Positions 7,535 to 14,743 of a DNA stretch of 23,182 bases are shown here, one piece after another. The translations under genes were made by a program, and so were the position numbers. How positions within the stretch are numbered: the stretch's first letter is position 1; each line of letters opens with the position of its first letter. Source of the stretch: a virus; IMG/VR virus record IMGVR_UViG_3300029319_000487, positions 1 through 23,182 of that record; one strand, written 5' to 3'. Under the pieces are notes generated by a model. It made no database searches, had not been told where the DNA came from, and saw only the letters and a program-made list of their open reading frames with translations.

Positions 7535-8072
7535 TTATTTTTATTGGAACCAAGTGCTTTCAAAAGAAGAAATAAAAAAAATTAATTCTTTATTGAATAA
7601 ATACAAAAAAGAAAAAGAACCAGAACTTGCAAAAGCTAAAGATTCGAAAAAAACATCAACAGTTTACCCAATTAAAATTAAATTTTTAAAAAAAGAAATA
7701 AGTAAAATTCTTTACAATATTACCGTAGTCAATCAAGATCGTTACGGTTATGACCTATATAATTTCCATGATGATGATGAACTAAATTATAATATCTATA
7801 AGACAGGTGAAGAATATGAGTGGCACACAGATGGAGAAACTTATAAAGCTTCTGATATTAAGTTAACAGCTTTAGTGAATATATCAGAGAGTCCTTTTTC
7901 TGGGGGTAAGTTTAATTTATTAAGTTCAAAAAATGTGACCTTAGCCCCTGAATTAAGCAACCCGGGATCTATGATAGTTTTTAATTCCTTTATTTTACAT
8001 AAGGTAGATCCTATAATAAAAGGCACAAGAAAAACTTTAACTTTTTTTGCCAAAGGACCTGCGTTTAAATGA
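7521..8072 (+). CDS. 2-oxoglutarate/Fe(II) dioxygenase, prolyl-hydroxylase-like (array gene 1)
   Basis: This 183-residue protein carries a complete facial triad: H102-T-D104 in YEWHTDGE and distal H160 in FILHKVDP. R170 lies ten residues later (KGTRKTLTFF), where the family binds the 2-oxoglutarate carboxylate. A turn with SPFSGGKF and the strand GSMIVFNSF complete the beta-helix core of the prolyl 4-hydroxylase / PKHD superfamily. Such enzymes couple decarboxylation of 2-oxoglutarate to hydroxylation of a substrate; the substrate here is not visible. The N-terminal 45 residues are Lys-rich and helical. It overlaps the previous gene by 14 bases and the next by four (ATGA), which implies coupled translation. 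Confidence 0.85.
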   Translation: MNISDYFYWNQVLSKEEIKKINSLLNKYKKEKEPELAKAKDSKKTSTVYPIKIKFLKKEISKILYNITVVNQDRYGYDLYNFHDDDELNYNIYKTGEEYEWHTDGETYKASDIKLTALVNISESPFSGGKFNLLSSKNVTLAPELSNPGSMIVFNSFILHKVDPIIKGTRKTLTFFAKGPAFK

Positions 8073-8701
8073 ACTTAAATAATTATTATTGGTATTTTAA
8101 ATCAGCAATACCTCCAAAACTATGTGATGACATTATTAAACATGGTTTAGCAAAATCAGAAACTATGGCTACGATTGGTGGATATGGAAATAAAAAATTA
8201 TCAAAAAAAGAAACACAAGATTTAAAACTTAAAAGAAATTCAGACATAGTTTGGCTGAGTGATCCATGGATATACAGAGAATTACATCCATATATAAATC
8301 AAGCTAATAAATCAGCTGGTTGGAATTTTGATTGGGATTATTCTGAACAAATACAATTTACAAAATATAAGTTAAATCAATATTATGATTGGCATTGTGA
8401 TAGTTGGGAGAAACCTTATGATAGACCTAATACAATTGAACATGGGAAAATTAGAAAAATATCTATGACCTGTCAATTAACAGATGGTTCAGAATATAGA
8501 GGCGGTGAATTAGAGTTTGATTTTAGAAATTATGATCCTCCCATGAGAGATGAGTCAAAACATTTAAGGCAGGCAAAAGAAATATTATCAAAAGGTTCTA
8601 TTATTGTCTTTCCTTCTTTTTTATGGCATAGAGTTAAACCAGTGACGAAAGGAGTAAGGTATTCATTAGTTATGTGGAGCTTAGGATATCCGTTTAAATG
8701 A
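8069..8701 (+). CDS. PKHD-type 2-oxoglutarate/Fe(II) hydroxylase (array gene 2)
   Basis: This 210-residue protein is the most standard hydroxylase of the group. The metal triad is H109-C-D111 in YYDWHCDSW and H187 in SFLWHRVKPV; R197 follows in GVRYSLVMW for 2-oxoglutarate binding. It also has the ISMTCQLTDGSEYRGGELEF segment (core strand plus GGELEF turn) and the GSIIVFPSF strand of PKHD-type hydroxylases. Family members act on proteins or small molecules; the target here is unknown. Its N-terminus (NNYYWYFKSAIPPKLCDDIIKHG) looks like the helical lead-in typical of marine-phage versions. Start and stop both overlap neighbours through ATGA. Confidence 0.9.
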   Translation: MNLNNYYWYFKSAIPPKLCDDIIKHGLAKSETMATIGGYGNKKLSKKETQDLKLKRNSDIVWLSDPWIYRELHPYINQANKSAGWNFDWDYSEQIQFTKYKLNQYYDWHCDSWEKPYDRPNTIEHGKIRKISMTCQLTDGSEYRGGELEFDFRNYDPPMRDESKHLRQAKEILSKGSIIVFPSFLWHRVKPVTKGVRYSLVMWSLGYPFK

Positions 8702-9228
8702 AATTAAAAAATATAACACAAGATAAAGTAAAGGTAGATTATTTGTTAATAGAAGGGTTTTTAGATATTAATTCTGAATACTTTATTAAAGAAATAGAAA
8801 AAGGAATTATAAGAAATGATAATAATAATTTCAATACAAACGTACGAGGTTACATGACTTCTTATGAATATTTTAATAACGATAAAAATTTTTTAAAAAG
8901 TATTCTTCCTATATTTGATTATTTAGATTCTTTAGATAATATTAAACCATATAGACTTACAAGCTCTTGGGGGTTAAAAGAAAATTTTTCCCATTTTACA
9001 GAACCTCATGATCATTTACCTTGTTATTTATCTGGAGTTATTTATCTAAATAACCATAATCAAAATTTAATTTTTCCTGAACTTAATAAAAAAATTACAC
9101 CTAAATCAAATTCTTTTATTATTTTTTCTAGTTTTTTAATTCACAAAACAAATAGAAATATAACTGATACAGATAAATATGCCATATCATTTAATTTAAC
9201 AAAAGGACTGCAAACAAATGTACATTAA
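8698..9228 (+). CDS. 2OG-Fe(II) oxygenase of the HxH type (array gene 3)
   Basis: This 176-residue protein shows the pattern of the phage 2OG-FeII_Oxy_5-like family (PF13759): EPHDHLPCYLSGVIYL, with H104 and H106 as candidate metal ligands, then NLIFPEL. The strand SNSFIIFSSFLIHKTN supplies distal H149, and the family-type ending KYAISFNL follows. The residue expected to bind 2-oxoglutarate is Lys160 rather than Arg, a substitution also known in other dioxygenase groups. The gene is extremely A+T-rich; I count 10 G or C in 60 bases at 9061-9120. It shares ATGA with the gene before and overlaps the next by 11 bases. Confidence 0.75.
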   Translation: MKLKNITQDKVKVDYLLIEGFLDINSEYFIKEIEKGIIRNDNNNFNTNVRGYMTSYEYFNNDKNFLKSILPIFDYLDSLDNIKPYRLTSSWGLKENFSHFTEPHDHLPCYLSGVIYLNNHNQNLIFPELNKKITPKSNSFIIFSSFLIHKTNRNITDTDKYAISFNLTKGLQTNVH

Positions 9229-9850
9229 TAATTATTTTACCACAACTGTTTGGTCAGAACAAAAACTTGAGTTTTTAAAATCTTTAAATAAAGCATCTGA
9301 TAAATATATTAAAGAAGCAAGAAAAAAAAATAAAGAACATATAAAAAAATTTGGTGATTTTGGAATAAGCCATCATTCAACTCCTTTAGTAACTGATAAT
9401 GCTTTTTTAGATTTTAAAAAATATGTAGGTCAAAAGTCTTGGGAATATCTAGATCATCAAGGCTATGACATGTCGCACTATCAAGCTATGTTTAGTGAAC
9501 TATGGGTACAAGAATTTGCTAAACAAGGTGGTGGTCATCATTCAGCACATATACATTGGAATCAACATGTATCAGGTTTTTATTTTTTAAAATGTTCGGA
9601 TAAAACATCTTATCCAATTTTTCACGAACCTAGAACAGGTGCACGAGTTACTAAATTAAAAATGAAACCTAATATGAAAGGTATCTGGGGTGGTACAGAA
9701 GTAATACAAGTTAGACCTAAACCCGGGACATTACTTATATTTCCAGGATACTTGGAACACGAATATGCAGTGGATTTTGGAATTGAACCTTTTAGGTTTA
9801 TTCATTGGAATATACAAGCTGTACCAAAAGAAATGGCTAAAGATGTTTAA
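9218..9850 (+). CDS. 2OG-Fe(II) oxygenase of the HxH type (array gene 4)
   Basis: This 210-residue protein has the core GGGHHSAHIHWNQHVSGFYFL, where H111 and H113 are candidate metal ligands before the VSGFYFL strand. FHEPRTG follows, then the PKPGTLLIFPGYLEH strand with distal H181, and PFRFIHWNI with R193 as candidate 2-oxoglutarate ligand. This order is that of PF13759-like phage oxygenases. The N-terminal 50 residues form a Lys-rich helical region (EQKLEFLKSLNKASDKY and on). It shares the HxH architecture with array gene 3 but differs clearly in sequence. It overlaps the next gene by eight bases if that gene starts at 9843. Confidence 0.85.
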   Translation: MYINNYFTTTVWSEQKLEFLKSLNKASDKYIKEARKKNKEHIKKFGDFGISHHSTPLVTDNAFLDFKKYVGQKSWEYLDHQGYDMSHYQAMFSELWVQEFAKQGGGHHSAHIHWNQHVSGFYFLKCSDKTSYPIFHEPRTGARVTKLKMKPNMKGIWGGTEVIQVRPKPGTLLIFPGYLEHEYAVDFGIEPFRFIHWNIQAVPKEMAKDV

Positions 9851-10409
9851 AGAATATAAATTACCCAAAGAAAGTTTTATTGGAGGTTGGTTTATTCCTT
9901 TAGAAATCTGTGATGGATTAGTTTCTTATTATAATAAATTTAGTAAAAACACTACACCAGGTGTATTAAATGGAAATAAAGTAAAAAAAGATGTTAAGGA
10001 GTCTTTGGATTTACCAATAGGTATACATAACGTAGATGAAGAAATATTGGCTTATAGAATTAAATTACAAAACGTTTTAGAATTATATTTAAAAAAATAT
10101 CCCGAGGTAGATCAATATAATCACTTTAATGTTAAAAGATTTAATATTCAAAAATATAATAAAAATGGTGGATTTAAAAAATGGCACTGCGAAAGGGGAG
10201 AAAAATCTGACATGAGTAGGGTTTTAGTTTTTATGACTTATTTAAATGATATAGAAAACGGTGGAACTCATTTTAAATATCAAAAAATTACTACTCCATC
10301 GATAAAAGGTTTAACTTTAATATGGCCTACAGATTTTACTCATACTCATAAAGGTCAAATTGTAGACAAAGAAAAAATAATAACAACGGGCTGGTTTGAA
10401 TTTACATGA
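9843..10409 (+). CDS. Prolyl-4-hydroxylase-like 2OG-Fe(II) oxygenase, HxE type (array gene 5)
   Basis: I take ATG 9843 as the start, giving 188 residues beginning MFKEYKLPKESFIGGWF. The open frame extends back to an ATG at 9765, but that would overlap coding sequence of array gene 4 by 86 bases, and 9843 gives the short overlap seen throughout the cassette. The catalytic segment is FKKWHCERGE (H115, E117, so HxE rather than HxD), followed by MTYLNDIENGGTHF, a typical P4H-like strand and turn. The strand GLTLIWPTDFTHTHKG holds distal H167 or H169, and K178 in EKIITTGWFEF is the probable 2-oxoglutarate ligand. The IWP-THTHKG-TGWF ending is familiar from marine-phage P4H-like proteins. The next gene starts in the ATGA at 10406. 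Confidence 0.85.
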   Translation: MFKEYKLPKESFIGGWFIPLEICDGLVSYYNKFSKNTTPGVLNGNKVKKDVKESLDLPIGIHNVDEEILAYRIKLQNVLELYLKKYPEVDQYNHFNVKRFNIQKYNKNGGFKKWHCERGEKSDMSRVLVFMTYLNDIENGGTHFKYQKITTPSIKGLTLIWPTDFTHTHKGQIVDKEKIITTGWFEFT

Positions 10410-11029
10410 GTTTTAAAAAAAACAAATATATAGTTATTAGAAAAGCAATATCAAAAGATCTAGCAGCTTTTGTTGCAAACTATTTTTTAATGAAAAAACA
10501 GGTTTATGATACTTGTACACAAGCTAGATACATTTCTCCATTTGAAAGTTTATTAGGTTGTTATGAAGGTAAAGATGGACAGATCCCAGATACTTACTCT
10601 TGTTATTCAGACATAGCGATGGAAACTTTAATGTTAAAATGTCAACCACAAATGGAAAAAGTGACAGAATTAAAACTATATCCTGCATATACTTATGCAA
10701 GAGTTTACAAAAAAGGTGATGAATTAAAAAGACACAAAGATAGATTTAGTTGTGAAATATCTACCACTATGAATTTAGGTGGAAATGATTGGCCAATATA
10801 TCTAGAGCCGTCTGGAGAGAGAGGTAAAAAAGGTGTTAAAGTAAATTTAAAACCTGGAGATATGTTAGTATATAGAGGTTGTGAATTAGAGCATTGGAGA
10901 GAACCATTTAAAGGTAAAGAATGCATACAAGTTTTCCTGCATTATAACAATCGTAAGACCCCAGGAGCGAAGGATAATATGTTCGATAAGCGTCTACATT
11001 TAGGTCTTCCTAATTGGTTTAAACGATGA
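10406..11029 (+). CDS. 2OG-Fe(II) oxygenase family protein (array gene 6)
   Basis: This 207-residue protein has YTYARVYKKGDELKRHKDRF, giving H110-K-D112 as first metal motif, then the strand with SCEISTTMNLGG and WPIYLEP. LKPGDMLVYRGCELEHW supplies distal H163, and CIQVFLHYN is the closing strand. This layout is typical of a 2OG-Fe(II) oxygenase family common in marine phages. No Arg or Lys occupies the position that aligns by pattern with the 2-oxoglutarate ligand; Q175 is there, with K169 and K171 nearby, so co-substrate binding may differ. The first 90 residues form a helical domain with several Cys. It is the last gene before the hairpin at 11044-11083. Confidence 0.8.
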   Translation: MSFKKNKYIVIRKAISKDLAAFVANYFLMKKQVYDTCTQARYISPFESLLGCYEGKDGQIPDTYSCYSDIAMETLMLKCQPQMEKVTELKLYPAYTYARVYKKGDELKRHKDRFSCEISTTMNLGGNDWPIYLEPSGERGKKGVKVNLKPGDMLVYRGCELEHWREPFKGKECIQVFLHYNNRKTPGAKDNMFDKRLHLGLPNWFKR

Positions 11030-11035
11030 TATAAT
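11030..11035 (+). promoter_or_regulatory. Perfect TATAAT in the gap after the oxygenase array
   Basis: TATAAT begins directly after the stop codon of array gene 6 and lies ahead of the nozzle gene. The hexamer 17 bases upstream (11007-11012) matches TTGACA poorly, and any transcript would have to cross the hairpin at 11044-11083. In DNA this A+T-rich the match may be chance. Confidence 0.2.
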
Positions 11036-11043
11036 CTTTAGAT

Positions 11044-11083
11044 GGAGACTGTGTCAACACCACATACCACGCAGTCTCCTTTT
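11044..11083 (+). terminator. Terminator-like hairpin closing the oxygenase array
   Basis: GGAGACTG (11044-11051) pairs perfectly with CAGTCTCC (11072-11079). One T-G wobble and one G-C pair can lengthen the stem to ten, leaving a 16-base loop. TTTT follows at 11080-11083, giving a weak intrinsic-terminator shape. AAGGA at 11084-11088, the ribosome binding site for the ATG at 11097, follows at once, so the hairpin could also act as an mRNA boundary or translation control. Confidence 0.6.
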
Positions 11084-11096
11084 AAGGATTATATTT

Positions 11097-13316
11097 ATGT
11101 TACAAAAACTAGGATTTTTACCCGGATTTAATAAACAAGTTACGGCCACTGGAGCAGAATCTCAATGGACGGGAGGGCAAAATGTGCGTTTTAGATATGG
11201 TACTCCCGAAAAAATAGGTGGTTGGTCTCAATTAGGAGACAAAAAATTAACTGGCGCTGCAAGAGGATTGCATCACATGGTTAACAAAGAAGGTATTAAA
11301 TATGCCATTATAGGAACAAACAGGATTTTATACGCATATTCTGGAGGAGTATACTATGATATACACCCTTTAGTTAATCCATCAGGAACTGCTGTTACAA
11401 ATTTTTTTAGCACAACAAACGGACAACCTACTGTTACTTTAACTTTTCCTTCTGCGCACAATTTTAAAGTTGGGGACATTATACTATTTGGTGATGCGTC
11501 TACATTTTCTGCGATTACAGGCTCTAATTTTTCTTCTACAACTTTTTGTGATAAAAAATTTATGGTAAATTCTGTACCCACTACCACAACTTTAGAAATA
11601 AATGCTGGTGCTAATGAAACAGGATCAGGAGCAACTACCTCTGGAGGCATAACTTATTTTCAATACTATCATGTTGGACCAGCTGAACAGGTTGGAGTTT
11701 TTGGTTATGGTATATCACAATGGGGTGGTACAGTTACAAACCCACAAACAACAACTTTAAATGGAGCGTTAAACGCTGACTCTGCCGGAACTGGTGGAAC
11801 TGGAACTACAATTAATGTAGCCAGCACTACAGGATTTCCAAGCACAGGAACAAATTTTATACAAGTCGATAATGAGGAAATATCTTACACAGGTATTACA
11901 GCTACTAGCTTTACAGGAATAACTAGAAATGTTCGAGGCACAACTAACGCCTCTCACAGTAATGGTGCAACGGTTACTAATTTTAGTGCTTACTCAGCCT
12001 GGGGTCAAGCAGCATCGACAACGGATAAAGTTGCAGAACCAGGATTGTGGTCACTGGATAACTTAGGTTCAACACTAATCGCGTTGATACATAACGGAGA
12101 ATGTTTTCAATGGGACGCAGACGCATCAAATGCAACAGCCGTAAGAGCTACAATTATAACTGGTGCGCCGACCGCATCTAGAGATATGTTGGTATCTACA
12201 CCCGATCGTCACTTAGTATTTTTTGGAACAGAAACAACCATAGGTGATAAATCTTCACAAGATGATATGTTTATTAGATTTTCAAATCAAGAAGATATAA
12301 ATACCTATGCACCAACAGCGACCAATAGTGCTGGTACACAAAGACTGGCCGACGGATCACGGATCATAGGAGCTAAACTTGGTAGAAATGCAATTTACGT
12401 TTGGTCCGACACAGCCTTATTTACTATGCGTTTTGTTGGAGTCCCTAATATATTTGCGTTTGAACAAGTTGGTACTAACTGTGGATTGATTGGAAAAAAC
12501 GCGGCTGTTGAAGTTGACGGTGCTGCGTATTGGATGTCAGAAAATGGTTTTTTTAAATACACTGGTAAATTAGAATCTATGGATTGTTTAGTTGAAGATT
12601 ATGTTTATGATAATTTAAACACAACTTCTAATCAAATGATTTATGCTGGAGTAAATAATTTATTTGGTGAAGTCGTATGGTTTTACCCTGAAGCTAATTC
12701 TAATGTAAACACACAATGTGTTATATATAGTTATTTAGACTCAACTGTTAAAAGACCCATATGGTTTGTTAATGATAGTTCTCTTTTTATAAGAACTACT
12801 TGGCAAGACTCAGCTGTCTTTGGTTTACCTCATGCAACTCAATACGATGCTGGTGATGATTCATCATTTGATGTAACTGGAAACACGGACGGTATTTCAT
12901 ATTATTATGAACATGAAACTGGAGTTAATCAAGTAAGGTTAGGAACAACCACGGCTATTCCAGCTAACATTACTTCTGGAGACTTTGATATTACACAAAA
13001 AGTTGTTAGAGGAGCTGCAACTAATTTAGGAGATCTTAGAGGTGATGGAGAAAATATAATGAGAATTAGTAGAGTTATCCCTGATTTTATATCACAACAA
13101 GGCAATACGATCGTGCAATTGGATTTAAGAAATTATCCTAATAATGCTGCTGCCAGTTCACCTTTGGGTCCATTTACAATAACATCTAGCACAGAAAAAA
13201 TAGATACGCGTGCGAGAGCTAGAGCAATTGCATTAACTGTTTCTAATACAGCAGTAGATACTAATTGGAAATTAGGGACTTTTAGGTTAGATATACACGC
13301 TGGAGGAAGAAGATAA
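11097..13316 (+). CDS. Tail hub / nozzle protein, P22 gp10-like
   Basis: This 739-residue protein starts LQKLGFLPGFNKQVTATGAE, then a GQNVRFRYGTPEKIGGWSQL segment and GLHHMVNKEGIKYAIIGTN. That beginning is shared by many marine-phage proteins related to the P22 gp10 DNA-stabilising / nozzle group (PF11134). Residues about 100-175 and 218-296 are inserted beta modules. From about 315 the chain shows repeated blade-like segments (LWSLDNLGSTLIALIHNG, RHLVFFG, GRNAIYVWSDTALFTMRFVG, GAAYWMSENGFFKYTG), as in a beta-propeller hub. Such proteins close the tail below the adaptor ring. It follows the terminator-like hairpin, so it may head a separate transcript or rely on read-through. Its stop overlaps the next start (TAATG). 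Confidence 0.75.
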   Translation: MLQKLGFLPGFNKQVTATGAESQWTGGQNVRFRYGTPEKIGGWSQLGDKKLTGAARGLHHMVNKEGIKYAIIGTNRILYAYSGGVYYDIHPLVNPSGTAVTNFFSTTNGQPTVTLTFPSAHNFKVGDIILFGDASTFSAITGSNFSSTTFCDKKFMVNSVPTTTTLEINAGANETGSGATTSGGITYFQYYHVGPAEQVGVFGYGISQWGGTVTNPQTTTLNGALNADSAGTGGTGTTINVASTTGFPSTGTNFIQVDNEEISYTGITATSFTGITRNVRGTTNASHSNGATVTNFSAYSAWGQAASTTDKVAEPGLWSLDNLGSTLIALIHNGECFQWDADASNATAVRATIITGAPTASRDMLVSTPDRHLVFFGTETTIGDKSSQDDMFIRFSNQEDINTYAPTATNSAGTQRLADGSRIIGAKLGRNAIYVWSDTALFTMRFVGVPNIFAFEQVGTNCGLIGKNAAVEVDGAAYWMSENGFFKYTGKLESMDCLVEDYVYDNLNTTSNQMIYAGVNNLFGEVVWFYPEANSNVNTQCVIYSYLDSTVKRPIWFVNDSSLFIRTTWQDSAVFGLPHATQYDAGDDSSFDVTGNTDGISYYYEHETGVNQVRLGTTTAIPANITSGDFDITQKVVRGAATNLGDLRGDGENIMRISRVIPDFISQQGNTIVQLDLRNYPNNAAASSPLGPFTITSSTEKIDTRARARAIALTVSNTAVDTNWKLGTFRLDIHAGGRR

Positions 13317-14053
13317 TGGAAGCTTTATTAGCATCACTCGTATCTAAATATGGTTTTGATATAGCTGCTAAAATGTTAGGTTTAGACCAACAACGACAAA
13401 ACCCTAAATTTACTTTTGGAATGCCTTTTACTAGCCAACAAGTAAGTTTTAATCCTCTTAAAGCTATAGGAAGATTTGGTTTAAATAAAGTTATGAGTGG
13501 TGGTCTTGGTAGTATGGCGATTCCTGCAGCTTTGTTGGGAGGAGCTGTTATGTTGGGTAGAACATTTGATCCAACAAGACCAGGTTCACGTAATTACAAT
13601 CCTTATTTAAGTGAGCAAATAGATTATTTAGGCACAAGAGATAATTTTATTGGTAGAAATCCAAGTAGTGGTTTAATGCAATATGGACCAGGATCTGTAT
13701 TAAGAGGTCAAAATGTTGTATCTATGTTTGGAACAAATGATTATCGTGATCAATTAGAAAAGAAAAAAGATTATTTTGAAAACAGAATTAGTAAAGGAAA
13801 AAATTATAGTAAAACTCAATACGAAAAAACTCTTAAAGAAATAGATGATTTTGAACGAGCTGAAATAAATAAAGAGCTGGCTAAAGAAAAAAGAGCAAGA
13901 GATCAAGTTACAAGAAATCTTATGACACAAAATACCGCTTATACCGGCGGTGGCGGTGGTGGTGGTGGTAATATTTCAGGTAGTATAAGCAAAGGAGGAA
14001 CTGACGATACACCCGGAACTCCGTTTAGAAGAGGAGGAATTGCAAGTTTATAA
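13316..14053 (+). CDS. Probable internal virion protein ending in RRGGIASL
   Basis: This 245-residue protein has GGAGG at 13302-13306 as ribosome binding site. Its N-terminus is helical (EALLASLVSKYGFDIAAKMLG). A hydrophobic Gly/Ala segment lies near residues 60-82 (SGGLGSMAIPAALLGGAVMLG), followed by a charged helical region with many Lys and Glu (residues about 140-200). It ends in an eight-glycine run and the tail TPFRRGGIASL. Proteins with that tail are frequent just after the nozzle gene in marine phages and have no named function. The hydrophobic stretch and position suggest a virion-internal or ejected protein; this is inference. Confidence 0.65.
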   Translation: MEALLASLVSKYGFDIAAKMLGLDQQRQNPKFTFGMPFTSQQVSFNPLKAIGRFGLNKVMSGGLGSMAIPAALLGGAVMLGRTFDPTRPGSRNYNPYLSEQIDYLGTRDNFIGRNPSSGLMQYGPGSVLRGQNVVSMFGTNDYRDQLEKKKDYFENRISKGKNYSKTQYEKTLKEIDDFERAEINKELAKEKRARDQVTRNLMTQNTAYTGGGGGGGGNISGSISKGGTDDTPGTPFRRGGIASL

Positions 14054-14217
14054 TGGCAAAAATAGTACAAACATTAACTAGAGCAAGCACCGAATACAAT
14101 GAAGATGTAGCACAATCACTTATTAGAGATCTTGATGCTGTGTTAGAAAAACTAAACACAACGTTTCAAGAAGAATTAAAACAGGAGATAGAAGCTAGAA
14201 GTTTCTTTTTAGATTAA
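14053..14217 (+). CDS. Small helical phage protein (MAKIVQTLTRAS)
   Basis: This 54-residue protein starts at the ATG of TAATG overlapping the previous stop and ends at TAA 14215-14217, which again overlaps the next ATG. It reads MAKIVQTLTRASTEYNEDVA, then a helical, heptad-like stretch (LIRDLDAVLEKLN, FQEELKQEIEARS). I recognise this as a small conserved protein of marine phages; a short coiled coil is likely, the role unknown. One-base overlaps on both sides strongly support that it is translated. Confidence 0.8.
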   Translation: MAKIVQTLTRASTEYNEDVAQSLIRDLDAVLEKLNTTFQEELKQEIEARSFFLD

Positions 14218-14552
14218 TGGCAACAGTAAATCAGTATAAATTTGTAGGAATAGATAACAGCACTAGCGGTGCTGCATTAACTCCGTTTGGATCTGGTAAT
14301 CCATTGGTCAGCGAAACATATTTAATTAAGTCTATATTAGTTACATCAGCTGGAACACCTACAGTTACAGTTGTAAATGATAGTATTACAGCCATAAAAT
14401 CTGCAGCTTTAACAGCTAATACAACAACAGAATTATTAAGCCAACCGCTAATAGTAGAAGGTGGAAAAACTCTTACAGTACAATCAAGCAGCTCTGATTC
14501 GTTTGATGTAGCTATTAGCTATTTAAATATAAAGAAAGAGGTAACATCGTAA
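14217..14552 (+). CDS. Small beta-sandwich virion protein
   Basis: This 111-residue protein begins ATVNQYKFVGIDNSTSGAAL, then TPFGSGNPLVSETYLIKSILVTSAGTPTV and further alternating strands up to FDVAISYLNIKKEV. It has no Cys, no membrane segment and no catalytic motif; the look is that of a compact beta-sandwich such as a decoration or tail-attachment protein. It is locked between two very small genes by one-base overlaps. I recall similar marine-phage proteins but no known role. Confidence 0.7.
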   Translation: MATVNQYKFVGIDNSTSGAALTPFGSGNPLVSETYLIKSILVTSAGTPTVTVVNDSITAIKSAALTANTTTELLSQPLIVEGGKTLTVQSSSSDSFDVAISYLNIKKEVTS

Positions 14553-14731
14553 TGAGTGAAATAAAAATGCTAACACCAAAAGAGATAATAACAACGATTA
14601 AGAACAAAAAAACAGGTGAAATCTATAAGGATGAGGAGGCTCTAAAAGCAGCCAATATACCCGAGGAAGACGTGCAAAGAGATGTAACAGTTATCATGCC
14701 ACCTCTTGATTTGTTCGCAAAAACAAAGTAA
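14552..14731 (+). CDS. Small hypothetical phage protein
   Basis: This 59-residue protein starts in the TAATG shared with the previous stop, with AGAGGT upstream as a possible ribosome binding site. It reads MSEIKMLTPKEIITTIKNKK, then TGEIYKDEEALKAANIPEED and a short hydrophobic end (VTVIMPPLDLFAKTK). The TGEIYKDEEEAL-like segment looks like a short substrate or adaptor peptide, but I do not recognise the family. Overlap with the preceding gene and codon use like its neighbours support it as real. Confidence 0.7.
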   Translation: MSEIKMLTPKEIITTIKNKKTGEIYKDEEALKAANIPEEDVQRDVTVIMPPLDLFAKTK

Positions 14732-14743
14732 ACTAACAAAACC

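Noticed and set aside
9765-9842. Upstream start for array gene 5
   Set aside because: It would add 26 residues encoded within the conserved C-terminus of array gene 4. The ATG at 9843 gives the short overlap seen throughout the cassette and a typical N-terminus.
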